A program made the position numbers and the translations under genes. Positions 6,957 through 16,300 of a stretch of 34,103 nucleotides of DNA are shown here, piece after piece. A model generated the notes under the pieces. The model was not told where the DNA came from and searched no databases. It was given only the letters and a program-made list of their open reading frames with translations. Origin of the DNA: Desulfovibrio cuneatus DSM 11391 (GTDB lineage: Bacteria; Desulfobacterota; Desulfovibrionia; Desulfovibrionales; Desulfovibrionaceae); contig NZ_AUCY01000037.1 in assembly GCF_000430005.1 (NCBI RefSeq), positions 1 through 34,103 of the forward strand, given 5' to 3'. The number at the start of each line of letters is the position of its first letter. Positions within the stretch are counted from its first letter, which is position 1.

Positions 6957-8177
6957 ATGACTACCCACCCACACCCCTTTTCCCTTGAAGAACTCCACAC
7001 GCGCCATGCTGCCTGCAAGAAACTGCTGGGCAGCCTTGTGCCACAGGCCCAAGGTTTTTTGGCCTTCAGCCGCGTAAGCATTTACTACCTTTCCGGCACC
7101 ATGGCCAACGCCACATTCTGGTTACCCCTGGAAGGCGACCCGGTACTGTTTGTGCGCAAAAGTGTGGAGCGTGCCCACATGGAAAGCCCGTTGCCCGGCA
7201 TTGTACCTTACCGCTCGTTTGGTGATATTTATGCCTATTTACAAGGCACAGGCCTGCCCACCCACATTGCCTGTGAAAAAAGCATGCTGCCTTGGAGCAT
7301 GGCAGAAAACCTGATTAAACGCATGCCCGGCATACACCTGCTGGCGGGGGACGCTGTAATGCACCAGGCCCGTGCCAGCAAAACCGCCCTGGAACTAGGC
7401 CTTATGCGCCACGCCGGGGCCATGCACCACAAGGGCATTTGCCACATACTGCCCCAGCGCATGCGCCCAGGCATGACAGAGCGGGCCATTGCCGTGCTCA
7501 TATCAGACATATTCCTGAACCTTGGGCACGACGGCACATCCCGCATGGCCGCCTTTGGGGAAGAAGCTGTGCTGGGGCACATTTCTGCCGGGGAAAACGG
7601 CAACTACCCCAGCCACTTCAATGGGCCACTGGGGCTTTGCGGCATACACCCTGCCGCACCCTTCATGGGGAGCGAGGCAACCGTGTGGCAGCCCAACACC
7701 CTGTTAAGCATAGACACTGGTTTTTCCTGCCAGGGCTACCAAACAGACAAAACCCAGATATTTTTCAGCGGGCCGGAAAAAAAACTGCCCAGCCAGGTGA
7801 AGGAAGCCCACGCCTTGTGCCTTGCCATTGAACAGGAAGCCGCTGCCATGCTGCGGCCAGGGGCCATTCCGGCAGAAATTTACGCCAAAGCCCTGCGCAT
7901 GGCGGAAGAAGGTGGCTTTGCCCAGGGGTTTATGGGCCTTGGGGGCAACCATGTGCCCTTTTTGGGGCACGGCATAGGCCTTGCCGTGGACGAATGGCCT
8001 GTGCTGGCCACGGGGTTTGAAGTGCCCCTGCCCCACGGCCTGACCATGGCCATTGAACCTAAAATCGGTATTCCCGGCGTGGGCATGGTGGGCAGTGAAA
8101 ATACCTATGAACTCACGGAAAATGGCGGGGGGCCCCTTTCAGGTGGGCCAAAAGCCATTATTTGCCTGGAAGAATAG
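6957..8177 (+). CDS. M24 family metallopeptidase (Xaa-Pro peptidase type)
   Basis: This 406-residue cytoplasmic enzyme has a creatinase-like N-terminal domain and a pita-bread M24 domain. All five dinuclear-metal ligands expected for the family are present: Asp253 and Asp264 (LLSIDTGFSCQGYQTDKTQ), His338 (FLGHGIGL), Glu367 (MAIEPKIG) and Glu381 (GSENTYEL). It probably removes or cleaves next to proline in short peptides. The start is placed at 6957, after GGGA and where family similarity begins; the frame is open from 6831. The MFS transporter gene follows after 8 bases, so the two are co-transcribed and the transporter might import or export the peptides or amino acids concerned. This functional link is inferred. 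Confidence 0.9.
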   Translation: MTTHPHPFSLEELHTRHAACKKLLGSLVPQAQGFLAFSRVSIYYLSGTMANATFWLPLEGDPVLFVRKSVERAHMESPLPGIVPYRSFGDIYAYLQGTGLPTHIACEKSMLPWSMAENLIKRMPGIHLLAGDAVMHQARASKTALELGLMRHAGAMHHKGICHILPQRMRPGMTERAIAVLISDIFLNLGHDGTSRMAAFGEEAVLGHISAGENGNYPSHFNGPLGLCGIHPAAPFMGSEATVWQPNTLLSIDTGFSCQGYQTDKTQIFFSGPEKKLPSQVKEAHALCLAIEQEAAAMLRPGAIPAEIYAKALRMAEEGGFAQGFMGLGGNHVPFLGHGIGLAVDEWPVLATGFEVPLPHGLTMAIEPKIGIPGVGMVGSENTYELTENGGGPLSGGPKAIICLEE

Positions 8178-8185
8178 CAGCCACC

Positions 8186-9439
8186 ATGAAAGGCACCCCC
8201 ACCCAGCAGGCAGCACACCAAAACAACGCTGAAGCAACAGCACCCAACGCATCGCCCAACACATCACCCAATCCCCCCTTTGAAGTGCTGCTTCCTGAAG
8301 AACGCAAGGTGTTACTTCTGGCAGTGGTGTGTACGTGCTGCATGGTGCTGGGGGTTAGCAGTATCATGCCGTTGCTTCCCATGCTGGCAGAGCACTTTCA
8401 GGTATCCATTCCTCTGGTCAGCCTGCTGATTATTGCCTTTACCCTGCCGGGCATTTTCTTTACCCCCCTTGCCGGGGTGCTGGCAGACAAATACGGCCGA
8501 AAAACCGTGCTGGTGCCTTCCATTTTACTGTTTTCCCTGGCTGGCGGGGCCTGTGCCCTTGCCCCGAATTTTACTGTGCTGGTGGTCTTGCGTTTCATGC
8601 AAGGTATTGGGGCTGCTTCCTTTGGCATGCTCAATGCCACCATTCTTGGCGACACCTTTGCTGGCAACCGCCTTTCCCGGTACATGGGCTGGAACATGGC
8701 CCTGCTCAGCATATGCACTGCCCTGTTCCCGGCCCTGGGGGGCGTGTTGGGCCAACTGGACTGGCGGTTGCCTTTTGCCCTGCCCGTGCTGGCCTTGCCC
8801 GGTGTATGGGTAACCCTGCGCACCCCTTTGCGCGGGGCTGGCCCTGCAAGGCCTTTTATGACCTACCTTGCAGGCATGTTCCGGGCAGGGGCCGCCCCTT
8901 CCACCCGGCGTTTATTGCTCATGACATTCCTCACCTTCACCATACTATACGGCCCCATCATTACCTGCTTTCCCGTACTGGCCCATGTGCGGTTTGAAGC
9001 CCCCCCGGCTTTGATTGGTGCCCTGCTTACCCTTTCCTCCCTGGGTACTGGGCTTGCTTCCTGGCGTTTTGGGGCGCTTACCACCCGCTTTTCATTTGTG
9101 CGCCTGCTGCTTGCCAGCCAAGTGTGCTACCTTGTGGCCCTTTTTGCCATTCCCGTTATGCCCACCATGCTCGCCCTTCTGCCCGTGCTTATGCTTTATG
9201 GGATTGGGCAGGGGCTGAACATACCCAGCATCCAGTCTGCCCTGATGGCCTGCGCCCCGCCGGAAGGCAGAGCTTCCATTATGGCCCTGAATGGTATGCT
9301 GCTGCGCCTTGGACAAACGGTTTCACCCTTTCTCTTCAGTCTCCTGGCAGATGGCGTTCACCTGAATGCCCCCTTCCTGGCGGCCGCCCTTATTCCCCTG
9401 GCCATGCTGGCACTCACCCGCGGCATGAGCAGGGAATGA
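8186..9439 (+). CDS. MFS transporter, drug/metabolite type
   Basis: This is a 12-helix major facilitator of 417 residues with a polar N-terminal tail rich in Asn, Thr and Pro (about 30 residues). The MFS motif A is clear between helices 2 and 3 (GVLADKYGRKTVL), followed by VLRFMQGIGAASFGM, as in DHA-type drug:proton antiporters. I chose the ATG at 8186. An upstream TTG at 8162 would overlap the M24 gene, with no better ribosome site. The gene is 8 bases after the M24 gene. The substrate cannot be told from the sequence. Confidence 0.88.
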   Translation: MKGTPTQQAAHQNNAEATAPNASPNTSPNPPFEVLLPEERKVLLLAVVCTCCMVLGVSSIMPLLPMLAEHFQVSIPLVSLLIIAFTLPGIFFTPLAGVLADKYGRKTVLVPSILLFSLAGGACALAPNFTVLVVLRFMQGIGAASFGMLNATILGDTFAGNRLSRYMGWNMALLSICTALFPALGGVLGQLDWRLPFALPVLALPGVWVTLRTPLRGAGPARPFMTYLAGMFRAGAAPSTRRLLLMTFLTFTILYGPIITCFPVLAHVRFEAPPALIGALLTLSSLGTGLASWRFGALTTRFSFVRLLLASQVCYLVALFAIPVMPTMLALLPVLMLYGIGQGLNIPSIQSALMACAPPEGRASIMALNGMLLRLGQTVSPFLFSLLADGVHLNAPFLAAALIPLAMLALTRGMSRE

Positions 9440-9653
9440 GAACGCGGGGAAGGGCCAGCATAAGGAATTATGTTCAAAAATCCAGCGCTTGGCAGGTGGC
9501 AACCGTATTGGTACAGTGCCTTGTCATGCATTCGTGCATATTTTAAACGGATGCGGCAAAAATAAGGTTACGTGGAATCTGGTGGAAAAGCATGAAATGG
9601 TGTATACCGCAAGAAAGGGTACGTTTTACCGCTACTGTTATGCTTTACGCGCT

Positions 9654-9679
9654 GTCAAACGGAATAACTGAGCATTTCC
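9654..9679 (-). repeat. Family A repeat, single end next to the amrA ribosome site
   Basis: On the minus strand it begins GGAAATGCTC and ends TCCGTTTGAC, one more copy of the family A right end. It lies in the 253-base gap before amrA, which otherwise holds nothing I recognise. Its outer edge is about 3 bases from the AGGAGG of amrA, so a hairpin or insertion here would directly affect translation start. Confidence 0.55.
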
Positions 9680-9692
9680 CCAGGAGGTTTTT

Positions 9693-10232
9693 ATGCCCCA
9701 CCCATACCCTACCCTGGCCCGTCATGTTGTACGGCAACATCTTGTTCGGCGTGAGTTGCCCATGGCAGAAGCCGCAGCCCGCGAACTGGGGCCAGAAGCC
9801 CCCTTGTGGCATGAGGCCAAGGCCTGCTTTGTTTCCATAAAAACCGCCACAGGGGAATTACGCGGCTGCATGGGCACCTTTATGCCCACCCAGCCTGCCC
9901 TGGGCAGGGAAATTGCCGCCAACGCCCTGCTTGCTGCCATAAAAGACCCGCGCTTCCCCCCCATTACCCTGAACGAGCTGGACAGCCTGCAATTTTCAGT
10001 GGATGTGCTGACCCTGCCGGAACCTGTTGCCGACATTACCACCCTGGACCCACAGCGCTTTGGCGTGATTGTAACCAAGGACGGGCACCGCGGCTTGCTG
10101 CTGCCTGCCCTGGAAAGCGTAACCAGCGTAGAGCAGCAACTTTCCATTGCCGCAAGCAAGGCAGGGCTGCCGGGCTGGCAAGGGGCAGATATACAACGGT
10201 TTGAAGTGCAACGGTTTACGGAGAAAGACTAA
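9693..10232 (+). CDS. amrA: AmmeMemoRadiSam system protein A (AMMECR1 domain)
   Basis: This 179-residue protein consists almost entirely of an AMMECR1 domain. The signature LRGCMGT is at 56-62, followed by DPRFPP (85-90) and GLLLPALES. In the family this cysteine-containing loop is the most conserved feature and is thought to be catalytic or nucleotide-binding. Bacterial AMMECR1 proteins are usually encoded with a Memo-like protein (AmrB) and a radical SAM enzyme (AmrS). Here only AmrS follows, overlapping by one base (TAATG). The AGGAGG ribosome site at 5-base spacing makes the start secure. The biochemical role of the system is not established to my knowledge. Confidence 0.92.
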   Translation: MPHPYPTLARHVVRQHLVRRELPMAEAAARELGPEAPLWHEAKACFVSIKTATGELRGCMGTFMPTQPALGREIAANALLAAIKDPRFPPITLNELDSLQFSVDVLTLPEPVADITTLDPQRFGVIVTKDGHRGLLLPALESVTSVEQQLSIAASKAGLPGWQGADIQRFEVQRFTEKD

Positions 10233-11158
10233 TGTTCCCCGCACGCTGGTGGCAGCCCCTGCAACAGCAGGCAACCCAACGCCTTGAAGGAACAAGCCCC
10301 ACTCCCCCTTCCATAAAGTGCGGGCTGTGCGTACATGGCTGTACCCTGCCCCCTGGGGCCTGGGGCCGCTGCAAGGCACGGCGCAATGAGAATGGCGCCC
10401 TGGTTTCCCCCTACCTAGGGCGGTTTTGTTCCCTGGCGGCAGACCCCATGGAAAAAAAGCCCCTGTACCACTTCATGCCCGGCACGTTCATTCTTTCCCT
10501 GGGTAGCATTGGCTGCACCATGTGCTGCCCGTTTTGCCAAAACCACACCATTGCCCAGCCTGCGTCCAAGGCGGCCCTGCCCCCCTTGAGTGCCCTGACC
10601 CCGGAAAAACTGGTGGTGCTTGCCCAGCACCACAACCTGCCTTCCGTTGCTTACACCTACAATGAACCCACGTTGCAGGCTGAATATATTCTGGAAGCAG
10701 GCCCACTACTGCGTGAAGCACACATTGCCGCTGTAATGGTGACCAATGGCATGATGTCTGCCCCGATGCTGGCAGAACTGCTGCCCGTTGTGGATGCGTT
10801 CAATTTTGACGTAAAAACATTCAATGCCAAGCAATATACCCGCCTTGGGGGTAACCTTGCCCATGTGCAACAATCTGTTACCGCTGCCCTTGCCGCTGGC
10901 AGGCACGTGGAACTAACCCACCTTGTGGTGCCGGGTATAAGCGACAGCATGGAAGAATTCGCCGCCCTGGTGCAGTGGGTGGCAAGCCTTTCCCCCGCCA
11001 TACCCTTGCATATTTCGCGCTATTCCCCGGCCCACACCTACACCGCCCCCAGTACCCCGCTGGAAACGTTGCAAGCCATGCACCAGCACGCCAGTTCCGT
11101 GCTGCGCCATGTGCACGTTGGCAATGTGCCACCTTCCGCCAGACCGCAAAAGCAATAA
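10232..11158 (+). CDS. amrS: AmmeMemoRadiSam radical SAM enzyme
   Basis: This 308-residue radical SAM protein has the CX3CX2C cluster at Cys95, Cys99 and Cys102 (GCTMCCPFCQNH), which would bind the [4Fe-4S] centre that cleaves S-adenosylmethionine. An N-terminal cysteine set at 30, 33, 37 and 47 (CGLCVHGCTLPPGAWGRC) is typical of AmrS and pyruvate formate-lyase activating-enzyme-like proteins, probably holding a metal. TYNEPT and FDVKTF are further family marks. The start ATG overlaps the amrA stop, with GGAGA 7 bases upstream, so the two are translationally coupled. It ends before a hairpin terminator. It probably modifies a protein or small molecule together with AmrA, but the target is unknown. 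Confidence 0.93.
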   Translation: MFPARWWQPLQQQATQRLEGTSPTPPSIKCGLCVHGCTLPPGAWGRCKARRNENGALVSPYLGRFCSLAADPMEKKPLYHFMPGTFILSLGSIGCTMCCPFCQNHTIAQPASKAALPPLSALTPEKLVVLAQHHNLPSVAYTYNEPTLQAEYILEAGPLLREAHIAAVMVTNGMMSAPMLAELLPVVDAFNFDVKTFNAKQYTRLGGNLAHVQQSVTAALAAGRHVELTHLVVPGISDSMEEFAALVQWVASLSPAIPLHISRYSPAHTYTAPSTPLETLQAMHQHASSVLRHVHVGNVPPSARPQKQ

Positions 11159-11187
11159 ACGCCATTAGGCACTCCCCAGCAACAACA

Positions 11188-11221
11188 AACCGGAAGCGGC
11201 ACACTCCTGCCACTTCCGGTT
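11188..11221 (+). terminator. Probable terminator after amrS
   Basis: AACCGGAAGCGGCA and TGCCACTTCCGGTT form a 14-bp stem with one mismatch. It begins 30 bases after the amrS stop. Only a short T stretch follows (TTTA), so it is a fair rather than perfect intrinsic terminator. Family B element copy 1 begins two bases later. Confidence 0.65.
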
Positions 11222-11223
11222 TA

Positions 11224-11374
11224 CTAGAGCATTTCAACTTTGAAATGCTCTGTGGACGCGCAGCGAACACTCGCGAAGCGTGTCGTTTTATTCTATTATC
11301 ACCTTGGGTTTTGTTGAGTTGCCCATGTGTATTGCGGAAAATGAATACAACTTTTCAAAGTTAAAAGGCTCTAG
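11224..11374. repeat. Family B palindromic element, copy 1
   Basis: The element is 151 bp and bounded by CTAG on both sides. Its ends are inverted repeats: CTAGAGCATTTCAACTTTGA on the left matches the complement of the right end (TTCAAAGTTAAAAGGCTCTAG region) with few changes. The left end is itself a perfect palindrome with 12-bp arms (AGAGCATTTCAA, 11226-11251). It contains no gene. A second copy is at 29057-29165. Size and structure are those of a MITE or large REP element. Confidence 0.65.
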
Positions 11375-11408
11375 TTTTGGCTTCCTTTTACGGAAGAACA
11401 GCCCTCTA

Positions 11409-12302
11409 TTATTTCGCTGTGCTGGGGGCTTTACGCAATTCTTCGGGGCAGGGGTCCACCACGGCTGCCGGGGCTGGGGCTTGTACAGCAGCAGGAGCCG
11501 TAGCGTGTGTTGTTGCCTGGGCTACAGGCTGGGTGCGCTTGGCGGCAGGGCGCCGGGCAGCAGCTTTTTTACCGGAAGAACGGGCAACAGGCCTGCCCGC
11601 GGAAGCGCTTGCCGCAGGTTGCCTTACTGTGGAATTTGCAGGCAATGCGGGACGGCTGCCAAAGGCAGGGCCACGGCTGGCAAAATGTTCCCACACTGCA
11701 ACATTATTCTGCCGGTTACCCTGCCGGAGCAGAACCATGGCGTCTTCAGAATACGGAATAAAATATTCATAGGCGGCAATAACAGCGCTGTCTGAAAGGC
11801 GCACAACCCGGGCTGAAACAAAAATGTTGGCGTCGGTTGGGGAATACATGCCAAGCAGCACGGCATGGGCATTGTGTTCCTGGGCCATAAGGCGGGAAGC
11901 TTCCCTGGTGAGCATAATTTCCCCTTGGGCGGGGTTAATACGCATGCCGTCGCCCAGGCGCATTTCTGTTACACGAAAGCCGTGTTGCCCAAGGCGGGAA
12001 GACACCTGCTGCATACTGGTGCGCCCAAACGGGGAAGATTGTTCGGTATTTTCCATTTCCACAAAAGAGGCCACCAAAATACCATTGCTTGCGTCAACGC
12101 GCTTCAGTAGCATGGCAGCCAATGCGTCGCCAGCAAAGGTATTGGCAGTAAGCATGGCAGAACCAGGAGGCGGGTCCACCGGCATGGCCTGGGGCAGTGG
12201 CCCAGGAGGGGTGTTTGCAATGGTACTGGCGCAGCCGCCAAGGGCCACAAGGGATACCAGCAAAAAAGCCGTTGCCAGAAAAGGGGAAGAAGGAGCGTTC
12301 AT
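11409..12302 (-). CDS. FlgO-like outer-membrane lipoprotein
   Basis: This 297-residue protein has a lipoprotein signal (lipobox ALGGC, cysteine near 24). Residues about 50-205 match the FlgO domain: repeated use of DALAAMLLKRVDASNGILVASF, then LGQHGFRVTEMRLG, and VLLGMYSPTDANIFVSARVVRLSDSAVIAAYEYFIP. In Vibrio, FlgO is an outer-membrane protein needed for stable flagella. The last 85 residues are an Ala/Pro/Lys-rich low-complexity tail (AARRPAAKRTQPVAQ), which is unusual for the family and may bind peptidoglycan or nucleic acid. It starts 7 bases after the stop of the upstream lipoprotein gene and its weak AGG site lies inside that gene's end, so the pair is an operon. Confidence 0.82.
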   Translation of the reverse strand: MNAPSSPFLATAFLLVSLVALGGCASTIANTPPGPLPQAMPVDPPPGSAMLTANTFAGDALAAMLLKRVDASNGILVASFVEMENTEQSSPFGRTSMQQVSSRLGQHGFRVTEMRLGDGMRINPAQGEIMLTREASRLMAQEHNAHAVLLGMYSPTDANIFVSARVVRLSDSAVIAAYEYFIPYSEDAMVLLRQGNRQNNVAVWEHFASRGPAFGSRPALPANSTVRQPAASASAGRPVARSSGKKAAARRPAAKRTQPVAQATTHATAPAAVQAPAPAAVVDPCPEELRKAPSTAK

Positions 12303-12309
12303 AGCGGGC

Positions 12310-12942
12310 TTACCTGCTCATTACTTTCACGGTGCGTGTGGTGTCTGCCTGGCTGTCTGCCGGGCGTGGGCTGGCGTACAGGGCCCAATCCGCATCGTTG
12401 ATGTAATAGGTGTTGGAAATGTGCATTACATAGCGGTTATTATGTGTGAGCCGGGTGGTCACAATAACTTCATGGTCGGAAGGACGTGTGTATGTGCCTG
12501 TTACCAGCGTTATTACCCCCATACCAATGTCCAGCAGGGAAGGAATAAGACTGTAACGGGAAGAATCATGCAGCACCACCTGCACCGTAAAATCAAGAAT
12601 TACACCGTCTGGCTCCGGCATGGCGGAAACCTGCATACCGCGCGTTGTCAGGCGGGTGCGCAGCAAGGTTTCAAAGGCCATGGGAAAGGGCCTGTCGTTG
12701 GGGCGGCGCACATACACAGGTTTGGTAATAATATCCGAACGCTGCAAATAGGCGTTAAATACGCGGGCAGCAACAGCATCGGCCACAGTGTCCCAATGGT
12801 CAACAGCCTGAATACGCTGCTGGCTATAAAGGGGGGGGCGTGTTGCCACAGGAACGCCACGGCTGCCGCACCCCGCCAAAAACAGGCTGCTGCCAAGCAA
12901 TATTCCCACAAGGAACAATGTGGCAAGATGTGTTTTTTTCAT
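12310..12942 (-). CDS. Lipoprotein of unknown function, partner of the FlgO-like gene
   Basis: This 210-residue protein has a clear lipoprotein signal peptide (MKKTHLATLFLVGILLG, lipobox FLAGC). The mature part is soluble, with a mixed alpha/beta look (GVILDFTVQVVLHDSSRYSL, HEVIVTTRLTHNNRYVMHISNTYYI), and is probably exposed to the periplasm. I do not recognise a named family. The start at 12942 was preferred over an in-frame ATG at 12960 because AGAGG sits 8 bases before it. It is directly followed by the FlgO-like gene. By its position it may play the role FlgP or a similar lipoprotein plays next to FlgO in Vibrio, but this is inference from context only. Confidence 0.75.
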   Translation of the reverse strand: MKKTHLATLFLVGILLGSSLFLAGCGSRGVPVATRPPLYSQQRIQAVDHWDTVADAVAARVFNAYLQRSDIITKPVYVRRPNDRPFPMAFETLLRTRLTTRGMQVSAMPEPDGVILDFTVQVVLHDSSRYSLIPSLLDIGMGVITLVTGTYTRPSDHEVIVTTRLTHNNRYVMHISNTYYINDADWALYASPRPADSQADTTRTVKVMSR

Positions 12943-13040
12943 AGAAAGCGCCTCTTGCATAGCTCATATATTCTCATCACCCGCACAAGGGTGCAGGCTT
13001 CCACTAGCCTACTCTTCGGCACAATGTGGCAGATACTTTA

Positions 13041-13066
13041 GGAACCGTTGATTTATTCCGCTTGGC
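13041..13066 (+). repeat. Family A repeat, single end
   Basis: GGAACCGTTGATTTATTCCG followed by CTTGGC differs from the family A right end at only a few positions. It is preceded by TTTA. It lies about 155 bases before full copy 2 and may be the remains of an older element. Confidence 0.55.
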
Positions 13067-13220
13067 TTTGCTATTCACCTTGACCAATGGCACGCAAACA
13101 CGAGAAGGCAAATGGAGAGAAGGTATTGTAAGAATACCCAAGCTCCCCCCCCCATAAAAAACAACACCCACCCCATACATGCGCATGAGGTGGGCGGTAA
13201 TTCACGCGTTGTAAAATTAG

Positions 13221-13371
13221 GGAAGCACGGATTACACGACATTTTGGAAACGCGCAGTTATTTCGTTTGGCAAGGCACGAGTTTTTTTTGAAGCAGGAGT
13301 GGACTCTTCCGTCCTCGACTGTTTCAAAAAAAGTGAAGTAACGCGGCCAAACGGAATAAATCAGCGTTTCC
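13221..13371 (+). repeat. Family A palindromic element, copy 2
   Basis: The element is 151 bp. It begins GGAAGCACGGATTA, has ATTTTGGAAACGCGCAG and the central GAAGCAGGAGTGGACTC, and ends with AATCAGCGTTTCC. It is nearly the same as copy 3. Flanks are TTAG (13217-13220) and TTAA (13372-13375), an imperfect direct repeat. It ends only 6 bases from the stop codon of the TPR gene and forms a large stem, so it may serve as that gene's terminator or RNA 3' end protector. Confidence 0.75.
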
Positions 13372-13377
13372 TTAAAG

Positions 13378-16300
13378 TTACCTGCCTGTGGGCGAATACT
13401 TGGCAGCATTCTCCCGCAGAGCATCTTCCTTCAGCTCCCGGGCGGCAGTTTTTCCATACACACTGTCCGGGGCAGATTTGGCAAGGTTCGTCAGCATGGT
13501 GCGCCACTGTTCTTCATTGCCCTGGCGCTTGAAAATGCGGGCCATACGGTATTCCACCCCAAGGCGAGCCGGGTCGTTTGGCTCAAGCATGGCAAGGGAA
13601 CGCTGGGCATAATCCAGGGCTTCCACAAGCCTTCCGGCAGTTTCTGCAATATCCATAAGCGAGCCAAGCTGGCTGCGCACTTTGCCAAGGTCTGCCTGGT
13701 TGGGGGAAGATTCCACCAGCGCATTCAAGCGGGTAAGGGCGTCCTGCCCAAGCAGGTAAGCCTTTTCCAGCTTCTTTTCCCGTTCAGCCGCTTTTGCCAA
13801 AAAGTAGCTGGCATAGGCCATTTGCTGTTCCGGCAATTTTGCAGCGGTATGCAATTTTTCCCACAAGGGGGCAGCCGTTTCGCTTTCGTCCAAGTTTTCC
13901 GCAGCAATTGCCAGGGCAAAATCCAGTTGGGTTTGCGTTTCCGGCGTAAGTTCCCACATGGCAACCTGGTCTGCCACCTGGCGCACTGCCGCCCACTGCT
14001 CTGCTTGCAGGTAAATGCTCACGGCAAGGTTCAGGGCAAGTTCAGAATACTTTGGCACCTTGTTACCCAAAAAGAAGGGGTCGATGGTTTCCAACGCTTC
14101 ATTCAGGCGACCGTCTTTTTCAAAACTAGCAGCCAGGGCAATGCGGCTTTCAGGAGAGAGTATTTCTTCTTGCCCCTGCAAAATGGGGTAGCGTGCCCAA
14201 ATCTCACGCATACGGCCAAAGCGGCCATCCACCATGCTTTCAGCGGCCATAGTGGCAAAAGCTTTCAAGGCAACTTCTTTCATTTTGGGCGCCAGTTCGC
14301 TTTTGGGGAACTGTTCCATAAACTCTGTGGCCGTATCCAGTGTGGCTGTGTAGTCTTTCTTCCACAAGTGCCACATGGCTATTTTCAGTTTTGCCAGGGG
14401 GGCCAAGTCACTTTTGGGGTGGTCTGTCACTATGGAAGTATAGACGTCCAAGGGACTTACATCAAAAGGCTGTTCAAACACAGCAAACATGCCAGCAATG
14501 GTGGGGGCATCTGTAATGGCAGATTCCGCCAAGCGCATTTTGGCAATAAGGCCCCCGTCTTTATCAGGAAAGCGGGTAACGCTGTCGTGGTAGGCCTGCT
14601 CTGCCGCCTTTTTCTGGCGCATCATGCTATACACATCGCCAATGCGGGTCAGAATAACGTCTGTTTCATCCCCTTGCGGCGCAATGTTAACATACAGCCA
14701 GTAATAGCGTAGGGCCGTGTCCAGGTGGTTCAGGCGGAAGGCCACATCACCCATCATATTCAGGAATGGGGGGTAATCCAGGTAGAAGCGTGGCCAGCGT
14801 TTTTCGATATATTCCACAATTTCATAGGCTTGCTTGAAATACCCCAAACGATAGAAGGAACGTGCCAACCCCAGGGCAGCTTCCCTGGCAAAACGGCTGT
14901 TGGGGTACTTTTGCAGCACAAACTGAAACTGGTCGGCCGCACGGGAAATATCACCCTTGTTATAGTAGTAGTCGCCCCAGTAGTAATAGGTCAGGGGCAC
15001 GTTTTCATCTTCCGGGAACTGCTTGCGCAGCATGGAAAACCGCGCTTCCGCTTCAGGAATATTCCCAAGCTTCAGGCTCATATAGCCAAGGCGCAGCAGG
15101 GCCCCGGCATTGCGCAAGGAAGCCTGGTTAAAGTTCATGGCCCGGCGGGTTGCTTCGGCAATGGAAAAATAATTGGTTTTAAAGTCGTTCTGGCTCTGGG
15201 CAAACAGGATTTCAGCCCGCAGGTGCAGGGCTTCTTCCCTGTGGGCCTCTGTGAGGTTGCTTTGGGGCAGCAATGCTTCCACTTTTGCCAGTGCTTCGGG
15301 GTATTTTTGCCCCAGCAGGGCTTCACGCACTTCCGGCAACACTACTTCCGGGTCCAGCGGGGGGGCCACAGGGTTGCCCTGCTCGTCCACATACTGAACC
15401 GGAGCTTCTTCTGCCGCTACAGTTGCGTTACCAGCAGGGCCAGTTGGCTGTGCTGTTGTGCCGGGCTGTGTTGCGGGTACAGCAGGGGCACTGGCTGTTG
15501 CAGGGGCCGCGCCAGAGCTTGGCGGCACGGCCACGGGGGCAGAGGCCACAGGGGGCGTTGCAGGTGCCGAAGCAGACGGGCCAGCAGGAGAAACAGGGGC
15601 TGGCGCAGCGGGCGCTACTGGTGCAGGCGTGGTGGAAGCCACCCCGCCAACGCCTTCACCCTGTACAGCGCCAGAGGGTGCAGAAGCCTGAGGGAGGGCT
15701 GGTGCTTCAACGCCATCCTCTCCCTTCAGGTTAATACGTGCCCGGTAACTTAACCCTGGGCCTGCCAGCACTGCACTGCCAATGGGCAGGTGGGCGTCGT
15801 CCATGCCAAAGTACGGATTCTGGTTTGGGGGGGGCACCGGGAGAGGTATTCCGGAAGAGACAGCCTGGGCAGTAGGCTGGGCTGCGACTTGCGGTACAGC
15901 CACGGCTTGGGGCTGGGCTGTTGCAGGGGCTACAGGGGCCGGGCTAACAGCAGGCTGGGCAGTAGGTGTTTGCGGCACAGGCTGTTGCCCCGCAGGGGCT
16001 TGGGCTGCTTGCATGGCAGGCGGTGCAGGCACTGCCTGTGGCAACACCTGGGGAGCCGCCGCGGCCTGAGGTATTTTTGTTGCAGGGTCTGCCGCAGGGG
16101 AAGTGGCAGCAGAACTGGCAATAGCTATGCCCAGGCTGCCCGCTTCCAGGGTGGGGGAGGTAGGGGCAGCAAAAGGAGAGGCAGGCTGCATGGTGGGCAC
16201 CGCCAAAGGCGGTTCATTGGCAGCAGGGGCAACAGGTGCCGGGGCTACTCCTTCCATACCGGGCAACGGCTGTGGCAAGGGGGCCGTGCGGGCAGAAGTT

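Larger units (their letters stand above)
12943..13377. other. Intergenic region holding family A sequences
   Basis: This 435-base gap lies between the TPR gene's stop (13378) and the start of the lipoprotein operon (12942). It holds a single family A end (13041-13066) and the full family A copy 2 (13221-13371). The promoter of the lipoprotein operon must lie between about 12950 and 13040; a TATATG stretch near 12965 is a possible -10, but I see no good -35 or -24/-12 partner. Confidence 0.6.

Noticed and set aside
11824-13041. 405-codon plus-strand frame opposite the two lipoprotein genes
   Set aside because: Both lipoproteins have signal peptides, lipoboxes and correct spacing; the antisense frame has none of these.
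14725-15753. 342-codon plus-strand frame opposite the TPR repeats
   Set aside because: Same reason: it mirrors the real gene's codons, has no ribosome site and no domain.
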